Counted from the stretch's first letter, positions 17,834 through 28,022 are shown. The stretch: 64,000 nucleotides of DNA from Burkholderia cepacia (GCF_001718835.1 NZ_CP013443.1:434001-498000); one strand, 5' to 3'. Numbers and translations: made by a program. The notes: generated by a model from the sequence alone, not told the origin.

Positions 17834-17855
17834 GGGCGTTTGCGCGCCCCTTTTT
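17834..17855 (+). terminator. likely terminator after the small acidic protein gene
   Basis: GGGCG pairs with CGCCC over a 6-base loop, followed by CTTTTT. The rest of 17782-18164 shows no gene that I trust. Confidence 0.6.
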
Positions 17856-18164
17856 GGGTGTCACGTACGCGTCACGACGACCCAATATGGTTTGACGTTC
17901 TCGCGACGGCGACTTCGCCATTCGTGCAAACGCGCCGCCCAGGTCCGATATGCCGGCCGGGAACGTTTCCAGGGAGCGGAGCGCATCGCGCCATGCGGCG
18001 GAACCGCGAAGGTTCCACGTACGCGCCGCCGGCGACACCACGCGCGTGCCGCACGTGGCGATGCGGGATCGTGCGCATCAACCGCGCGCCTGCACCATTT
18101 CATTCCAGAAGATGATCGAAGGCGGCTCGTGCCGAACCGCCGGAGACACAGGGAGGCAAGGGCC

Positions 18165-18368
18165 ATGCTGAGTCCGCATGAATTCTCGATGCTGTTGCGC
18201 ATTGCACGTGCGCCGGACAGCGTCGATCCGTCGAATCCGGCCTTTACCGTGCTCGTCGAAAAGCACCTGGTGGAAGACACGCAGGCGCGTGCGCATCCGG
18301 CCGCCGCGCGCGCTGCGCTGACGCCGGTCGGGCACGCATTGCTCGCACGTTTCGACGCGGCCGCCTGA
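18165..18368 (+). CDS. small protein, function unknown
   Basis: 67 residues (MLSPHEFSMLLRIARAPDSV, then FTVLVEKHLVE and LTPVGHALLARFD). The order helix, helix, LTPVG, helix resembles part of a winged-helix or MarR-like unit, but it is too short to assign. GGGAGG lies 8 bases ahead of the ATG. Confidence 0.65.
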   Translation: MLSPHEFSMLLRIARAPDSVDPSNPAFTVLVEKHLVEDTQARAHPAAARAALTPVGHALLARFDAAA

Positions 18369-18411
18369 ACCGAAAGCAGGGCCATCGACTGCCGGATCGA
18401 TGCCTGCGCCG

Positions 18412-18443
18412 CGCTCGCCAACCGGCCAACCGGCCGGCGAGCG
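18412..18443 (-). terminator. hairpin after the solute-binding protein gene
   Basis: CGCTCGCCAACCGG and CCGGCCGGCGAGCG form a 14-bp stem; the mismatched pairs become G-U in the minus-strand RNA. It lies 20 bases past the stop of the gene at 18463. There is no T-run, so it may be an mRNA-stabilising end. Confidence 0.5.
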
Positions 18444-18462
18444 CGCCGAACGATGTAATCGA

Positions 18463-19263
18463 TTACTGCGCGACCGGCACCGTCACGTCGCTGCCGAACC
18501 AGTGCGTCGAGATCTTCTTCAGCGTTCCGTCCTGCTTCAGCGACGTCAGCGCGTCGTTGATCGCCTTCTCGAACTTCGGGTTGCCCTTGCGGAACGGGAT
18601 CGCCATTTCCTGCTTGCCGCCGTTCAGCACTGCACCCGCGCGCAACGGCAGGTTCGACGTCTTGATCATGTACGGCAGCATCAGGCGGTCGTCGAGCGTC
18701 GCCTCGATCCGGCCCGCGGCGAGGTCGCGCAGCTTCTCCGGCGCGCCCGGATACGTCTGCACCTCGATGCCCGGCACGGTGCGCGCCATCTGGTCGTAGT
18801 TGGTGCCGAGCGTCACGCCGAGCTTCTTGCCCTTGAAATCGTCGAGCGACTTGAAGTTGCGCGTGTCGTCCTTGCGCTGGATCAGCTGAGCGGCCGAGTA
18901 CGTGTACGGCTCGCTGAAGTCGAGCGCTTCCTTGCGCTGCGGCGTGATCGTGACCTGGTTGACGATCACGTCGAACTTGCCGGCCTGCAGGCCGGCGATG
19001 ATGCCGCTCCATTCGGTCGGCACGAATTGCGTCTTCACGCCGAGCTTGCCGGCGACCGCATTCGCGACGTCGACGTCGAAACCCTCGAGCTGGCCGGACG
19101 TGCCGCGCGAGTTGAACGGCGGGTACGTGCCCTCGAGGCCGACGCGCAGCACGCCGGCTTTCTTGACCGAGTCGAGCAGGTCGTCGGCGTGTGCGGCGAC
19201 GGCCGTGAAGCCGAGGGCCGACGCGAGCAGCAGGCCGGACAGCAGGAACTTCGAACGTTTCAT
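18463..19263 (-). CDS. amino-acid ABC transporter substrate-binding protein (cystine-binding-like)
   Basis: 266 residues. A signal peptide (MKRSKFLLSGLLLASALGFT, cleaved after AHA) precedes a type II periplasmic binding fold: GVLRVGLEGTYPPFN, GFDVDVANAVAGKLGV, DVIVNQVTITPQRKEALDFS, LGVTLGTNYD. The EGTYPPFN and NQVTIT blocks are most like cystine-binding FliY/TcyJ proteins. No permease or ATPase gene adjoins it, so it is an orphan here. GGAGA precedes the ATG. Confidence 0.88.
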   Translation of the reverse strand: MKRSKFLLSGLLLASALGFTAVAAHADDLLDSVKKAGVLRVGLEGTYPPFNSRGTSGQLEGFDVDVANAVAGKLGVKTQFVPTEWSGIIAGLQAGKFDVIVNQVTITPQRKEALDFSEPYTYSAAQLIQRKDDTRNFKSLDDFKGKKLGVTLGTNYDQMARTVPGIEVQTYPGAPEKLRDLAAGRIEATLDDRLMLPYMIKTSNLPLRAGAVLNGGKQEMAIPFRKGNPKFEKAINDALTSLKQDGTLKKISTHWFGSDVTVPVAQ

Positions 19264-19573
19264 CGCGCATCTCCAGAGTGATGTTGTAACAGCCCGGCAG
19301 CGCCCGCTTGCCGATGACGGGCGCGAGACGCAACCGGGATGACCGGCGGAGCGCCCGGCGGCCGAAAACACGGGTAGCTAGACACTACTCGCAACCAGAC
19401 GCGACCGGTAGCGGAATTGGCCCTGATTGCAACCCTTCGGGTGAACCGATTCCTTTAAATCAGGTAATTTGTCTGATTTAACACGCATTTTGCCGGTAAA
19501 ATGCGCGCGGGCAGGAATTTGAAGATGCGCCATCCGAGGGTGCTTTAAAAGAAAAAACCGAGGCCATAAGAAT
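19264..19573. other. divergent promoter region
   Basis: About 310 bases between the solute-binding protein gene and vgrG. The part near 19440-19520 is AT-rich (TTTAAATCAGGTAATTTGTC) and probably holds the vgrG promoter. No gene is seen. Confidence 0.5.
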
Positions 19574-22500
19574 ATGCAGAACGTGATTGCCGCGCTGCGC
19601 GGGGGCTTGCTTCAGCAGGACCGGCTGCTGAAGCTCGACACGCCGCTCGGCGCGAACACGCTGACGGTGCAGCGCGCCGTCGGCCGCTCGCGCATCGGGC
19701 GCGCATACGAATTCACGCTGGACGTGCTGGCGGCGGACGGCGATGTGGAACTCAAGAAGCTGATCGCGCAGCCGGTGACGTTGTGGATCCAGCAGGCCGA
19801 TCGCGACTACCGGCCGATGCACGGCTACGTGCATACCGCGCGCCGGCTGGGCGCCGACGGCGAGCTCACGACCTACCAGCTCGTGTTCGCCGATTTCACC
19901 CATTTCCTGAAGTTCCGTCGCGATCAGCGGATCTGGAGCGACGCGCCCGTCGACCAGATCATCAGCGACGTGCTGAACCGCCATCCGCAGGCGCGGGGAC
20001 GTTTCCGCTTTGCGCTGTCGACGCCGCTGCCGAGCCGCTCGTACACGCGCCAGCATGAGACCGACTGGCATTTCGTGCACCGGCTGATGGAGGATGAGGG
20101 CCTCTATTGCGCATGGCAGCAGGCCGACGACGGCAAGTCGCACACGCTCGTGATCACCGACAACCTGCGGGCGTTCGCACCGCTGTCGCCGGAGACCGTG
20201 CGCTTCTATCGCGCGGGCGCCGCGAGCGAGACGGACGCGTTCACGCAATGGAGCGGCACGCGCACGCTGCAGAGCGTCACGCGCACGACGCGTACGTTCG
20301 ATTACAAGAACCCGTCCGTGCCGTCGAACCCGAAAGGCACGACGCTGCCGACGATGGGTACGCAGGGCGAGCTGCCCGACCAGCTCGAGGTGTACGAGTA
20401 CACCGGCGCTTACACGTACCTGGACCAGTCACGCGGCGACCACCTGACGAAGGTCCGGATGGAGGCGTGGGAATCCGAGGCGAAGCGCTTTCGCGCCGCG
20501 GGCGGTGTGCGCGGCATCGATGCGGGACGGCGTTTCACGCTGTCGGATCATCCGGAGCACGATCGCGACCCGGCCGACCAGCGCGAATTCGCGGCGATCG
20601 AGGTCGCGTGGTGGATCGAGAACAACCTGCCGGTGTCGAGCGGCAGCGCGAGTTTTCCGCATAGCCTGAGCGAGGCGCTCGCGCAGGCGCAGGCCGGCTG
20701 CGCCGCCGATCCGGCATTTCGCGTGCCGCACGGCGACGGCTCGGTCGGCTTCTACCTCGTCGAGGTCGAAGCGCAGCGCGCGAGCATCCCGTACCGCAGC
20801 CCGTTCGAGCATCACAAGCCGGTAATGCATCTGGAGACGGCAATCGTCGTCGGGCCGCAGGGCGAAGAGGTGTACACCGACGCGCTGAATCGCATCCGCG
20901 TGCAGTTCGTCTGGGATCGCGTGAATCCGGGCAATGAGAACGCGTCGTGCTGGGTGCGCGTCGTGCAGTCGGATACCGGCGGCGGCTATGGCGGCGTGCA
21001 CATCCCGCGCATCGGCGAGGAAGTGCTGATCGACTACGTCGGCGGCGATTGCGATCGGCCGTTGGCCGTGGGCCGCGTCTATAACGGCGCAGCGAAGCCG
21101 CAATGGCATAGCAACGGCATTCTGTCGGGTTACCGATCGAAGGAATACTCGGGCAGCGGCTACAACCAGCTCGTGATGGACGACGCGACCGGGCAGAACC
21201 GCGTGCAGCTGATGAGCAGCAGCGCGAACAGCCTGCTGCATCTCGGCTATCTCATCGACCAGAACGGCAATACGCGCGGGTCGTATCTCGGCAGCGGGTT
21301 CGATCTTCGATCGGATGCGCATGGCGCGGTGCGCGCGAGCCAGGGCCTGTACGTGACGACGCACCCGAAAGCGCCGAACAGCCAGCCGCTCGACGTGAAG
21401 GAAGCGCAGCAGCAGCTCGTGAATGCGGAGAGCCTCGTCGAGTCGATGTCGGGCGTCAGCGAACAGCATCAGGCCGAAAACCTGAAGGACGCGCACGAAT
21501 CGCTGCGCGCGTTCACCGACGCGACGCAGGACAGCGTGCCGGGCAGCGCGTCGGGCGGGCGCACGGCGGGCGGCGGCACCGGCAGCGCGAACGCGTTCAA
21601 GGAGCCGGTAATGCTGTTCGGCAGCCCGTCGGGCATCGCGATGTCGACGCAGCAGTCGGTGCACGTGGCGGCGAACGATCACGTGAATATTGCCAGCGGA
21701 CAGAGCGTGCACGTTGCGGCGGGCAAGTCGCTGCTCGCGAGCATCGGGCAGAAGCTGAGCCTGTTCGTGCAGAACGCGGGGATCAAGCTGTTCGCCGGGA
21801 AGGGAAAGGTCGAGATCCAGGCGCAGTCGGACAGCATCGAAGTGACCGCGCAGAAGACGGTGAAGGTGCTGTCGGCGACAGACAGGATCGAGATCGCGGC
21901 CGACCAGGGCATCCTGCTGACGAGCGGCGGCGGGTATATCCGGATCGCCGGCGGGAACATCGAGATCCATGCGCCGGGGAAAGTCGACGTGAAAGGCGCG
22001 TCGCATGCGTTCAGCGGGCCGGCGAGCATGGGGTATCCGCTGCCGAGCCCGCGGCCGGATCAGCCGGGGCAGCTGGAGCTGCTGCATAAATACGTGAACG
22101 GCGAAGCGGTCAAGGGCGGACTGTTCACGGTAAGGGACGTGAACGGCGCCGTGCTGAAGAAGGGCGCGCTCGACGGCAACGGCTATACGGTCGTGAGCGG
22201 CCTGCCGCCCGGTGCGGTGCGCGTCGAGTTCGGGAAGGACCCGCGCGAGTCGGATCAGCCGGCGAACTACTTCAAGGAGCAGAAGTGGCCGGCCGAGCCC
22301 GTCGAACCGTCGCCCGAAGCCGCGCAGGCTGCCGCGACCGGGCAGCTCGCCAGTCAGTTGCAGGGGATCGCGCCTGCTGCGGCAAGCGCGGCCATGGGGC
22401 TCGTGAGCGGCGGGGCTGGCGCCGCATTGGGCGGGCTGGCGAGTGCCGCCCTGCCGGCTGCGGCGAGTGCGCTGGGCGGTGCGGGCGTGGCGTCCGCGTT

Positions 22501-22732
22501 GCAGACGGCCACGCGCCTGAGCGGCGCCGCGAAGCAGGTGGCCGGGATGGTGCAGGCGGCGCGCCAAGGCGGGCTCGCGGCGTTGGCCGCGCCGGTCGCG
22601 AATGCCGCGCTGAAGGGGGCGTTGCCTGGTATTGCCAGGAAGGGCGGCCCGATGGTGGCGTCCACGGCAGGCACCGCGGCGGGCGGCATGAAGCTGCCGA
22701 CCAGCGGGTTCGGTGGACCGCTGAAATCCTGA
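19574..22732 (+). CDS. vgrG: type VI secretion tip protein VgrG with TTR-like and Ala/Gly-rich extensions
   Basis: 1052 residues. Residues 1 to about 480 form the gp27-like base (MQNVIAALRGGLLQQDRLLK, YTRQHETDWHFVHRLMEDEG). The gp5-like OB domain follows (NRIRVQFVWDRVNPGNENAS, CWVRVVQSDTGGGYG), then a DUF2345 beta-needle (about 690-830). After it lies a small domain (LELLHKYVNGEAVKGGLFTV) like the transthyretin-type extensions that carry effectors, and then about 130 residues rich in Ala and Gly with hydrophobic helices. Such a tail is unusual for a VgrG. It stands 56 bases ahead of the Rhs gene, which it presumably loads on the T6SS spike. Confidence 0.92.
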   Translation: MQNVIAALRGGLLQQDRLLKLDTPLGANTLTVQRAVGRSRIGRAYEFTLDVLAADGDVELKKLIAQPVTLWIQQADRDYRPMHGYVHTARRLGADGELTTYQLVFADFTHFLKFRRDQRIWSDAPVDQIISDVLNRHPQARGRFRFALSTPLPSRSYTRQHETDWHFVHRLMEDEGLYCAWQQADDGKSHTLVITDNLRAFAPLSPETVRFYRAGAASETDAFTQWSGTRTLQSVTRTTRTFDYKNPSVPSNPKGTTLPTMGTQGELPDQLEVYEYTGAYTYLDQSRGDHLTKVRMEAWESEAKRFRAAGGVRGIDAGRRFTLSDHPEHDRDPADQREFAAIEVAWWIENNLPVSSGSASFPHSLSEALAQAQAGCAADPAFRVPHGDGSVGFYLVEVEAQRASIPYRSPFEHHKPVMHLETAIVVGPQGEEVYTDALNRIRVQFVWDRVNPGNENASCWVRVVQSDTGGGYGGVHIPRIGEEVLIDYVGGDCDRPLAVGRVYNGAAKPQWHSNGILSGYRSKEYSGSGYNQLVMDDATGQNRVQLMSSSANSLLHLGYLIDQNGNTRGSYLGSGFDLRSDAHGAVRASQGLYVTTHPKAPNSQPLDVKEAQQQLVNAESLVESMSGVSEQHQAENLKDAHESLRAFTDATQDSVPGSASGGRTAGGGTGSANAFKEPVMLFGSPSGIAMSTQQSVHVAANDHVNIASGQSVHVAAGKSLLASIGQKLSLFVQNAGIKLFAGKGKVEIQAQSDSIEVTAQKTVKVLSATDRIEIAADQGILLTSGGGYIRIAGGNIEIHAPGKVDVKGASHAFSGPASMGYPLPSPRPDQPGQLELLHKYVNGEAVKGGLFTVRDVNGAVLKKGALDGNGYTVVSGLPPGAVRVEFGKDPRESDQPANYFKEQKWPAEPVEPSPEAAQAAATGQLASQLQGIAPAAASAAMGLVSGGAGAALGGLASAALPAAASALGGAGVASALQTATRLSGAAKQVAGMVQAARQGGLAALAAPVANAALKGALPGIARKGGPMVASTAGTAAGGMKLPTSGFGGPLKS

Positions 22733-22788
22733 GAGGGCGGTGCATCAGCCGCCAAGAACAACAAATCGCGACTTGAACGAACAACAAC

Positions 22789-25700
22789 ATGGCTCAACAA
22801 CTTCCACCGGGCGCTGAAAAGGAACAGGCCGTTACCTGGCTCAGCGACATTTCACCGAAGGACGTCGCGCAGGGCGGCAACCGCTTCGATGCGTGGTTGC
22901 GCAAGATCAGTGGCAACCACGTCACGTTCGAGGACCTGAAGACGTTTGCCGGCGCGGTGCCGATCGTCGGCAACATCATGGCGGCGGTCGACGCGCTCGG
23001 CGATATCGCCGCGATCGTCCAGAAGCGCGGCGGCCAGGTGCTCGATTACATGAGCCTGGCGATCAACCTGATCGGCATCATTCCGTTGCCGCCGACGCTC
23101 GCGCCGTTCCGGATGTCGGCGCGCCCGCTGCTCGCGCTCGTGCACAACCAGTTGCTGATCACGCGCAGCAATCTTGGCGCGGCGATCATTTCGGTGCTCG
23201 TCACGCATATCAACGCGACCTGTGCGACCGAGATCGAGGATTTTCTCAACAAGCTGAAGGCCGGTCTCGTTGAGCTGCTCAACGGCTGCGCGTCAAAGGC
23301 GGAAGAGCTGATGGTCGCGATCGCGCAGGGGATGGACAAGGCCCTGCAAGGCCAGCTGTTCGACAACAGCGGCAACCTGAAGCGCGCGGAGCAGCTGGCA
23401 AAGAAGATGGGCGACAAGCGGCCGTGGTACAGCACGAGCCGGGTCGGCGACGGGATCGCCTTCGCATGGGAAGGCTACAAGGCGCTTGGCAAGAGCGTCG
23501 GCAACAAGGTGACCGGCACCGCCGCGAAACTCGCGCCGAATGCGTGGCTCGAGCCGTTTCGCAGCACTGTCACGTTCCTGCTGACGGAAGCGCCGAAGGT
23601 TGCGTCGTCGATTCGCTCGCTTGCCGGCAGCGAGGAAGGCAAGATGATGTGGCTCATCGTGCAGCTGATCGAGGCCGTTGGGCGGGCCCGGGCGCGCGGG
23701 AAGCTGCATGAGCAGAGTACGGAGGTCCAGCCGGGAGGGAAGGGTAAGGCGCAGAAGACGCGAGGGCAGGAAGGGCTGGGTAATACCACCGGGCAGGCGC
23801 CGGCGGAGGGGGCGGGGAAGAGTGGTTGCAATGCCTGTGCGATCGGGGAGTCGATCGCGTCGATCGATTTCGCGTTCGGTGACGAGCGGTTCTCTCATGC
23901 AGATTTCGACTTGCCGGCCGCGCTGCCGGTTGTCTGGGAGCGCACATACCGGTCGCGGTTGTCCGCGTATGACAATGGCGAACTCGGCGCGCGCTGGATT
24001 ACGCCGTACACGACCCGGATCGATATTAAGGGCGGCCAGTGGTTCTATCGCGATCCGGAAGGGCGCAGCGTCGAATATCGCGCGCTGGCGGCCGGCGAGG
24101 TGTACGACGACCTCTCGGAGAACCTGACGCTGTCGCGCCTCGACGATACGTGGGTGACGATTTCGTACGGCCATGACGCGCTGCACGTGTACGAGCGCCG
24201 CGGCGACGCGTTCCGCCTCGCGATGCAGAAGGACCGTGCCGGCAACACGATCACGCTCGACTACGACAAGCTCGATCGCCTCGCGCGGCTGATCGATGCA
24301 AGCGGCAACGTGCTTGCTTTCGAGCACGACCGGGATGGCCGGATCGTGCAGATCGAACAGGTGCTCGAAGGCGGCGAGCGTCGGACGCTTGCACGCTATG
24401 AGTACGACACCGATGGCGATCTCGTGCGGGCGATCGATCGTCATGGCAACGCGCGGACCTATGAATACTATCGGCATCTGGTCACTCGCTACACCGATCG
24501 CACCGGGCGCGGGATGACGCTCGAATGGGATGGCGCGAACGCCGACGACAACGCGAACGCGAAGTGCATACGCGAATACGCGGACGACGGAAGCCTCGAC
24601 ATCCGCCTCGCATGGAATCCGAACATCCGCCTGACCTACGTGACCGATGCGCTCGGGCAGATGACGCGGTACTACTACAACATCCACGGCTACGTGAATC
24701 GGATCGTCTATCCGGACGGCAACGAGGAATGGTTCCGGCGTGACGAGCATCACAACCTCGTGCTGCATATCCTGCCGGACGGGAGCGTCGAGCGGATGGA
24801 CTATGACGTGCGCGGCAACTTGATGCGGCACGAGCGTCCGGATGGTAGCGTCGTCCAGATGGAGTACAACGACAAAGATCAGATGATTCGTGTCGTCGAT
24901 CCGAACGGGCATGTGTGGCAGCGCAAGTATGACGATTCGGGCAATCTCGTCGAGGAGATCGATCCGCTCGAACAGGTGACGAAGTACAGCTATAACGATA
25001 AAGGGTTGCCGAAGCAGATCACCGATGCAAAGGGGGGATCGAAGACGCTCGAATACAACTCCGCCGGACAACTGACGAGCTACACGGATTGCTCGGGCAA
25101 GAAGACCGAGTGGCAGCACGACGAAATCGGCCGCGTGATCGAGGCGAAGGATGCGGCGGGCGGGGTGATCGGCTATCGCTACGGTTCGAACGGGCAACTC
25201 GCCGAGATTTGTTCGCCGGCGGGCGTCGAGCACGTGCATTACGACGCGGAAGGCAGGTTGCTGCGGCACACCGATCAGCTTGACCGGGCGACGCGGTACA
25301 GCTATGACGCGGCCGGCCGGATCGCGAGCCGCACGGATGCATTGGGACAGACGCTTGCGTATCGCTATGACCGGCTGGGCCGGCTGACTGCGTTGACGGA
25401 TGCCAATTTCGCGACGTATCAGTTTCATTACGATCCGGCGGGGCGGATGATCGAGGAAATCGGCTTCGACGGGAAATCGACGCGTTACGAATATGACCCG
25501 GAAAGCGGCAGCCTTCTTGCGCTTAACGAAGCGGGTAGTGTGACGTCAATTGATGTCGACGCGAGTGGCCGCTTGATGAAGCGCGCGGCTGGCGAAAGCG
25601 AGGAACGTTTCGCGTACGACCCGAGCGGGCGGTTGATCGATGCGGTGAATCGGTATAGCCGCGTGCAGTTTTTCTTCGATCCGGTCGGCAATCTTGTCCG

Positions 25701-27372
25701 GGAGCATCACGCGTATAGCGTATTCGGGACGCAGCGCAGTTACGTTTGGCATCACGAATACGACGAACTGGGCAACCGGCGGCGAACCGTGCGGCCGGAC
25801 GGGCACGCGATCGACTGGCTGATGTACGGTTCCGGGCACGTGCACGGGATGCTGCTGGACGGCGAGGAACGCGTACAGATCGAGCGCGACGACCTGCATC
25901 GGGAGACGGTGCGGATGCTGTCGAGCAAGGTTGGACAGCGCACGATGTACGACCCAGCCGGGCGGGTGCTGCAGCAGACGATCAAGCGGGCGACGGCACC
26001 CGCGCCGATGTCCGAGCGGCGGTATCGCTACGATGCGGTGGGGCAGCTATCGCGTATCGAGGATAGCCGCAAGGGTGGGACCGATTATCGATACGATCCG
26101 GTCGGGCGACTGATCGAGGCGATCAGCCCGGTTGCGAAGGAGCGATTTGCGTTCGATCCGGCGAACAACATCGTCGATCCGGTGCGGCAGCAAGCTGCGC
26201 CTGCGTTGCGCTCCAGTCCGATGAGGCCGGAGAGCACGCTGCCGGCGGAAGTGCCGAAGGTACTCGGCAATCTGCTGAAGGCGTATGCGGGGACGCACTT
26301 CGAGTATGACGCTCGCGGGAATCTGATCCGCAAGCGCACGCCGGCAGGTGAGCAGGAATACGAGTGGGACGAGTTCAACCGCCTGCTGCGCGCGCGCGTG
26401 GCGGAGACGTCGCAGCAGAGTCAGGCTCAGTATTTCTATGATGCGTTCGGCCGCCGGATCGCGAAGGAGGTAAACGGCGAGCGGACGGTGTTCGGCTGGG
26501 ATGGCGATACGCTGGCGTACGAAAGTGATGGCGAGCGCGGCACGCACTATATTTACGAGCCGGGGACGTTTGTGCCGCTCGCGCAGTATGTATCGATGCC
26601 GGTGGAAGGAATTGCGACGCCGGAGTGGAATAGCACCGATCGCTATGTGCCGGAGGAGGATCCGCTGCAGAAGGTGCCCGAGCGTCGGGCAGATGCGAAG
26701 CTGTTCTACTACCACTGCGATCAGATCGGTACGCCGCAGTTGCTGACGGATGACGATGGCGATGTGGTGTGGGAGGCGTCGTACAAGGCGTGGGGCGAGG
26801 CGCGGGAGGTGATTGCGCGGGCGTCGAAGGCGGCGGGGATCGTGCCGAGGAATCCGTTGAGGTTCCAGGGGCAGCAGGTTGATGCTGAGACCGGGCTGCA
26901 CTATAACCGGTATCGGTATTACGACTCTCGCATCGCGCGCTTCATCTCAACTGATCCGATTCGGATACTAGGAGGCTTGAACTCGTATCGATATGTACCG
27001 AATTCGACTGTTTGGGTCGACCCATTGGGGCTGACGGCAAAGAAGGCGTTATGTTATGCATTGCTCGCGAAAATAGAAACGAAAACAACGCTTCTTAGGT
27101 TGGAGATGGATAAATATAGCCCGAAGGACGATGCTTTGGGTGGGCATACTCACGCTCATGGAATTACGGTGCCTGGTGGTCACTATAAAGAGATACGGGA
27201 TTTGCAACGCGGCATAAAGAATTCGCTTAAGGCTTACACGGATAAGGATTGTCATTGTGAGTGCAATCTAATTAAGGCTCGGCCGATATTGGATTCTGCG
27301 GATAGGTATTCGAATAAGGAGGTGGAGATTCCTCCTGGTGTTGTTTATATACCGATTGCGAGTAATAGATGA
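22789..27372 (+). CDS. Rhs-family T6SS effector with a C-terminal toxin of unknown type
   Basis: 1527 residues. An N-terminal region of about 350 residues has hydrophobic helices (FAGAVPIVGNIMAAVDALGD; VLDYMSLAINLIGIIPLP) and no PAAR motif. A DUF6531-like start (SGCNACAIGESIASIDFAFG) leads into YD repeats that build the Rhs shell. The core ends at RFISTDP and VDPLGL, where Rhs proteins cut themselves. The remaining 112 residues (27034-27369) are the toxin, AT-rich, with HTHAHGITVPGGH and a Cys cluster (CHCEC). I do not recognise that toxin. The stop overlaps the immunity start. Confidence 0.9.
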   Translation: MAQQLPPGAEKEQAVTWLSDISPKDVAQGGNRFDAWLRKISGNHVTFEDLKTFAGAVPIVGNIMAAVDALGDIAAIVQKRGGQVLDYMSLAINLIGIIPLPPTLAPFRMSARPLLALVHNQLLITRSNLGAAIISVLVTHINATCATEIEDFLNKLKAGLVELLNGCASKAEELMVAIAQGMDKALQGQLFDNSGNLKRAEQLAKKMGDKRPWYSTSRVGDGIAFAWEGYKALGKSVGNKVTGTAAKLAPNAWLEPFRSTVTFLLTEAPKVASSIRSLAGSEEGKMMWLIVQLIEAVGRARARGKLHEQSTEVQPGGKGKAQKTRGQEGLGNTTGQAPAEGAGKSGCNACAIGESIASIDFAFGDERFSHADFDLPAALPVVWERTYRSRLSAYDNGELGARWITPYTTRIDIKGGQWFYRDPEGRSVEYRALAAGEVYDDLSENLTLSRLDDTWVTISYGHDALHVYERRGDAFRLAMQKDRAGNTITLDYDKLDRLARLIDASGNVLAFEHDRDGRIVQIEQVLEGGERRTLARYEYDTDGDLVRAIDRHGNARTYEYYRHLVTRYTDRTGRGMTLEWDGANADDNANAKCIREYADDGSLDIRLAWNPNIRLTYVTDALGQMTRYYYNIHGYVNRIVYPDGNEEWFRRDEHHNLVLHILPDGSVERMDYDVRGNLMRHERPDGSVVQMEYNDKDQMIRVVDPNGHVWQRKYDDSGNLVEEIDPLEQVTKYSYNDKGLPKQITDAKGGSKTLEYNSAGQLTSYTDCSGKKTEWQHDEIGRVIEAKDAAGGVIGYRYGSNGQLAEICSPAGVEHVHYDAEGRLLRHTDQLDRATRYSYDAAGRIASRTDALGQTLAYRYDRLGRLTALTDANFATYQFHYDPAGRMIEEIGFDGKSTRYEYDPESGSLLALNEAGSVTSIDVDASGRLMKRAAGESEERFAYDPSGRLIDAVNRYSRVQFFFDPVGNLVREHHAYSVFGTQRSYVWHHEYDELGNRRRTVRPDGHAIDWLMYGSGHVHGMLLDGEERVQIERDDLHRETVRMLSSKVGQRTMYDPAGRVLQQTIKRATAPAPMSERRYRYDAVGQLSRIEDSRKGGTDYRYDPVGRLIEAISPVAKERFAFDPANNIVDPVRQQAAPALRSSPMRPESTLPAEVPKVLGNLLKAYAGTHFEYDARGNLIRKRTPAGEQEYEWDEFNRLLRARVAETSQQSQAQYFYDAFGRRIAKEVNGERTVFGWDGDTLAYESDGERGTHYIYEPGTFVPLAQYVSMPVEGIATPEWNSTDRYVPEEDPLQKVPERRADAKLFYYHCDQIGTPQLLTDDDGDVVWEASYKAWGEAREVIARASKAAGIVPRNPLRFQGQQVDAETGLHYNRYRYYDSRIARFISTDPIRILGGLNSYRYVPNSTVWVDPLGLTAKKALCYALLAKIETKTTLLRLEMDKYSPKDDALGGHTHAHGITVPGGHYKEIRDLQRGIKNSLKAYTDKDCHCECNLIKARPILDSADRYSNKEVEIPPGVVYIPIASNR

Positions 27373-27980
27373 TGGATGACGAAGTTATTGTTGATATTTT
27401 TGAGGCTGCCGATGAGTTCGCGGCGGGTAACTTGTCGCCAATAACCAGGCTGCTGCCAAGAATTGAAAGAGGGGAGTTTCTTGAGGGGGTTCCGATACTT
27501 TTCTATGTTGTGAGGAGTCGAGAAATATTTGACTTTCTCGACGGAAGGGGGGTGAATTTTCTGCAGAAAAACGAGCTTACCGGGCATAATCTTTTGCATG
27601 ATGCGATTCTGGAGGATGGCTCGGAAATTTTTGAGAAAGTGCTCTCGTGGTATTCGAGTCGGGGTTTGGTTGATGATCCAGATATTAACGGGATAACGCC
27701 ATTGTCGTCGGCGTTGAAGTTTGGAAAGGTTGAGCGAGTTGAGAGATTGATCGATTCCGGTGCAAATATGTTGTCGGTTGCGTCAAATGGTCTCACGCCG
27801 ATTAAGCAGGCCTTGTATTGTCTTGAGGGCGAAGATGTTGCGATTTCTGAGTTGGATATGTTGTTTAAGAAGGGAATTGCGATAAGTTCGAGCGAAATTC
27901 AAGATCTTGTCAAGTCCGCGGTGTTTCTGGGGAAGAAGAAAGTTTCGAAATGGATTGAGGATAATGTGAGGCTTGGGTGA
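27369..27980 (+). CDS. ankyrin-repeat protein, likely immunity to the Rhs toxin
   Basis: 203 residues. Ankyrin-like repeats are visible (GHNLLHDAILEDGSEIFEKV; DINGITPLSSALKFGKVERV; ASNGLTPIKQALYC). It has no signal, so it acts in the cytoplasm. Its start overlaps the rhs stop (ATGATG), and it shares the low GC of the toxin segment, so both came as one cassette. Ankyrin-type immunity proteins are known in polymorphic toxin systems; the pairing itself is inferred from position. Confidence 0.8.
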   Translation: MMDDEVIVDIFEAADEFAAGNLSPITRLLPRIERGEFLEGVPILFYVVRSREIFDFLDGRGVNFLQKNELTGHNLLHDAILEDGSEIFEKVLSWYSSRGLVDDPDINGITPLSSALKFGKVERVERLIDSGANMLSVASNGLTPIKQALYCLEGEDVAISELDMLFKKGIAISSSEIQDLVKSAVFLGKKKVSKWIEDNVRLG

Positions 27981-28022
27981 GCTGAGCTGAGGGGCGTCAT
28001 TTCATCGTGCGACTCCTCAGGG

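Noticed and set aside
20429..25428. Two long minus-strand frames of about 710 codons
   Set aside because: Antisense to vgrG and rhs. They read as Arg/Ala-rich or Ile/Val-rich mirrors and have no ribosome-binding sites.
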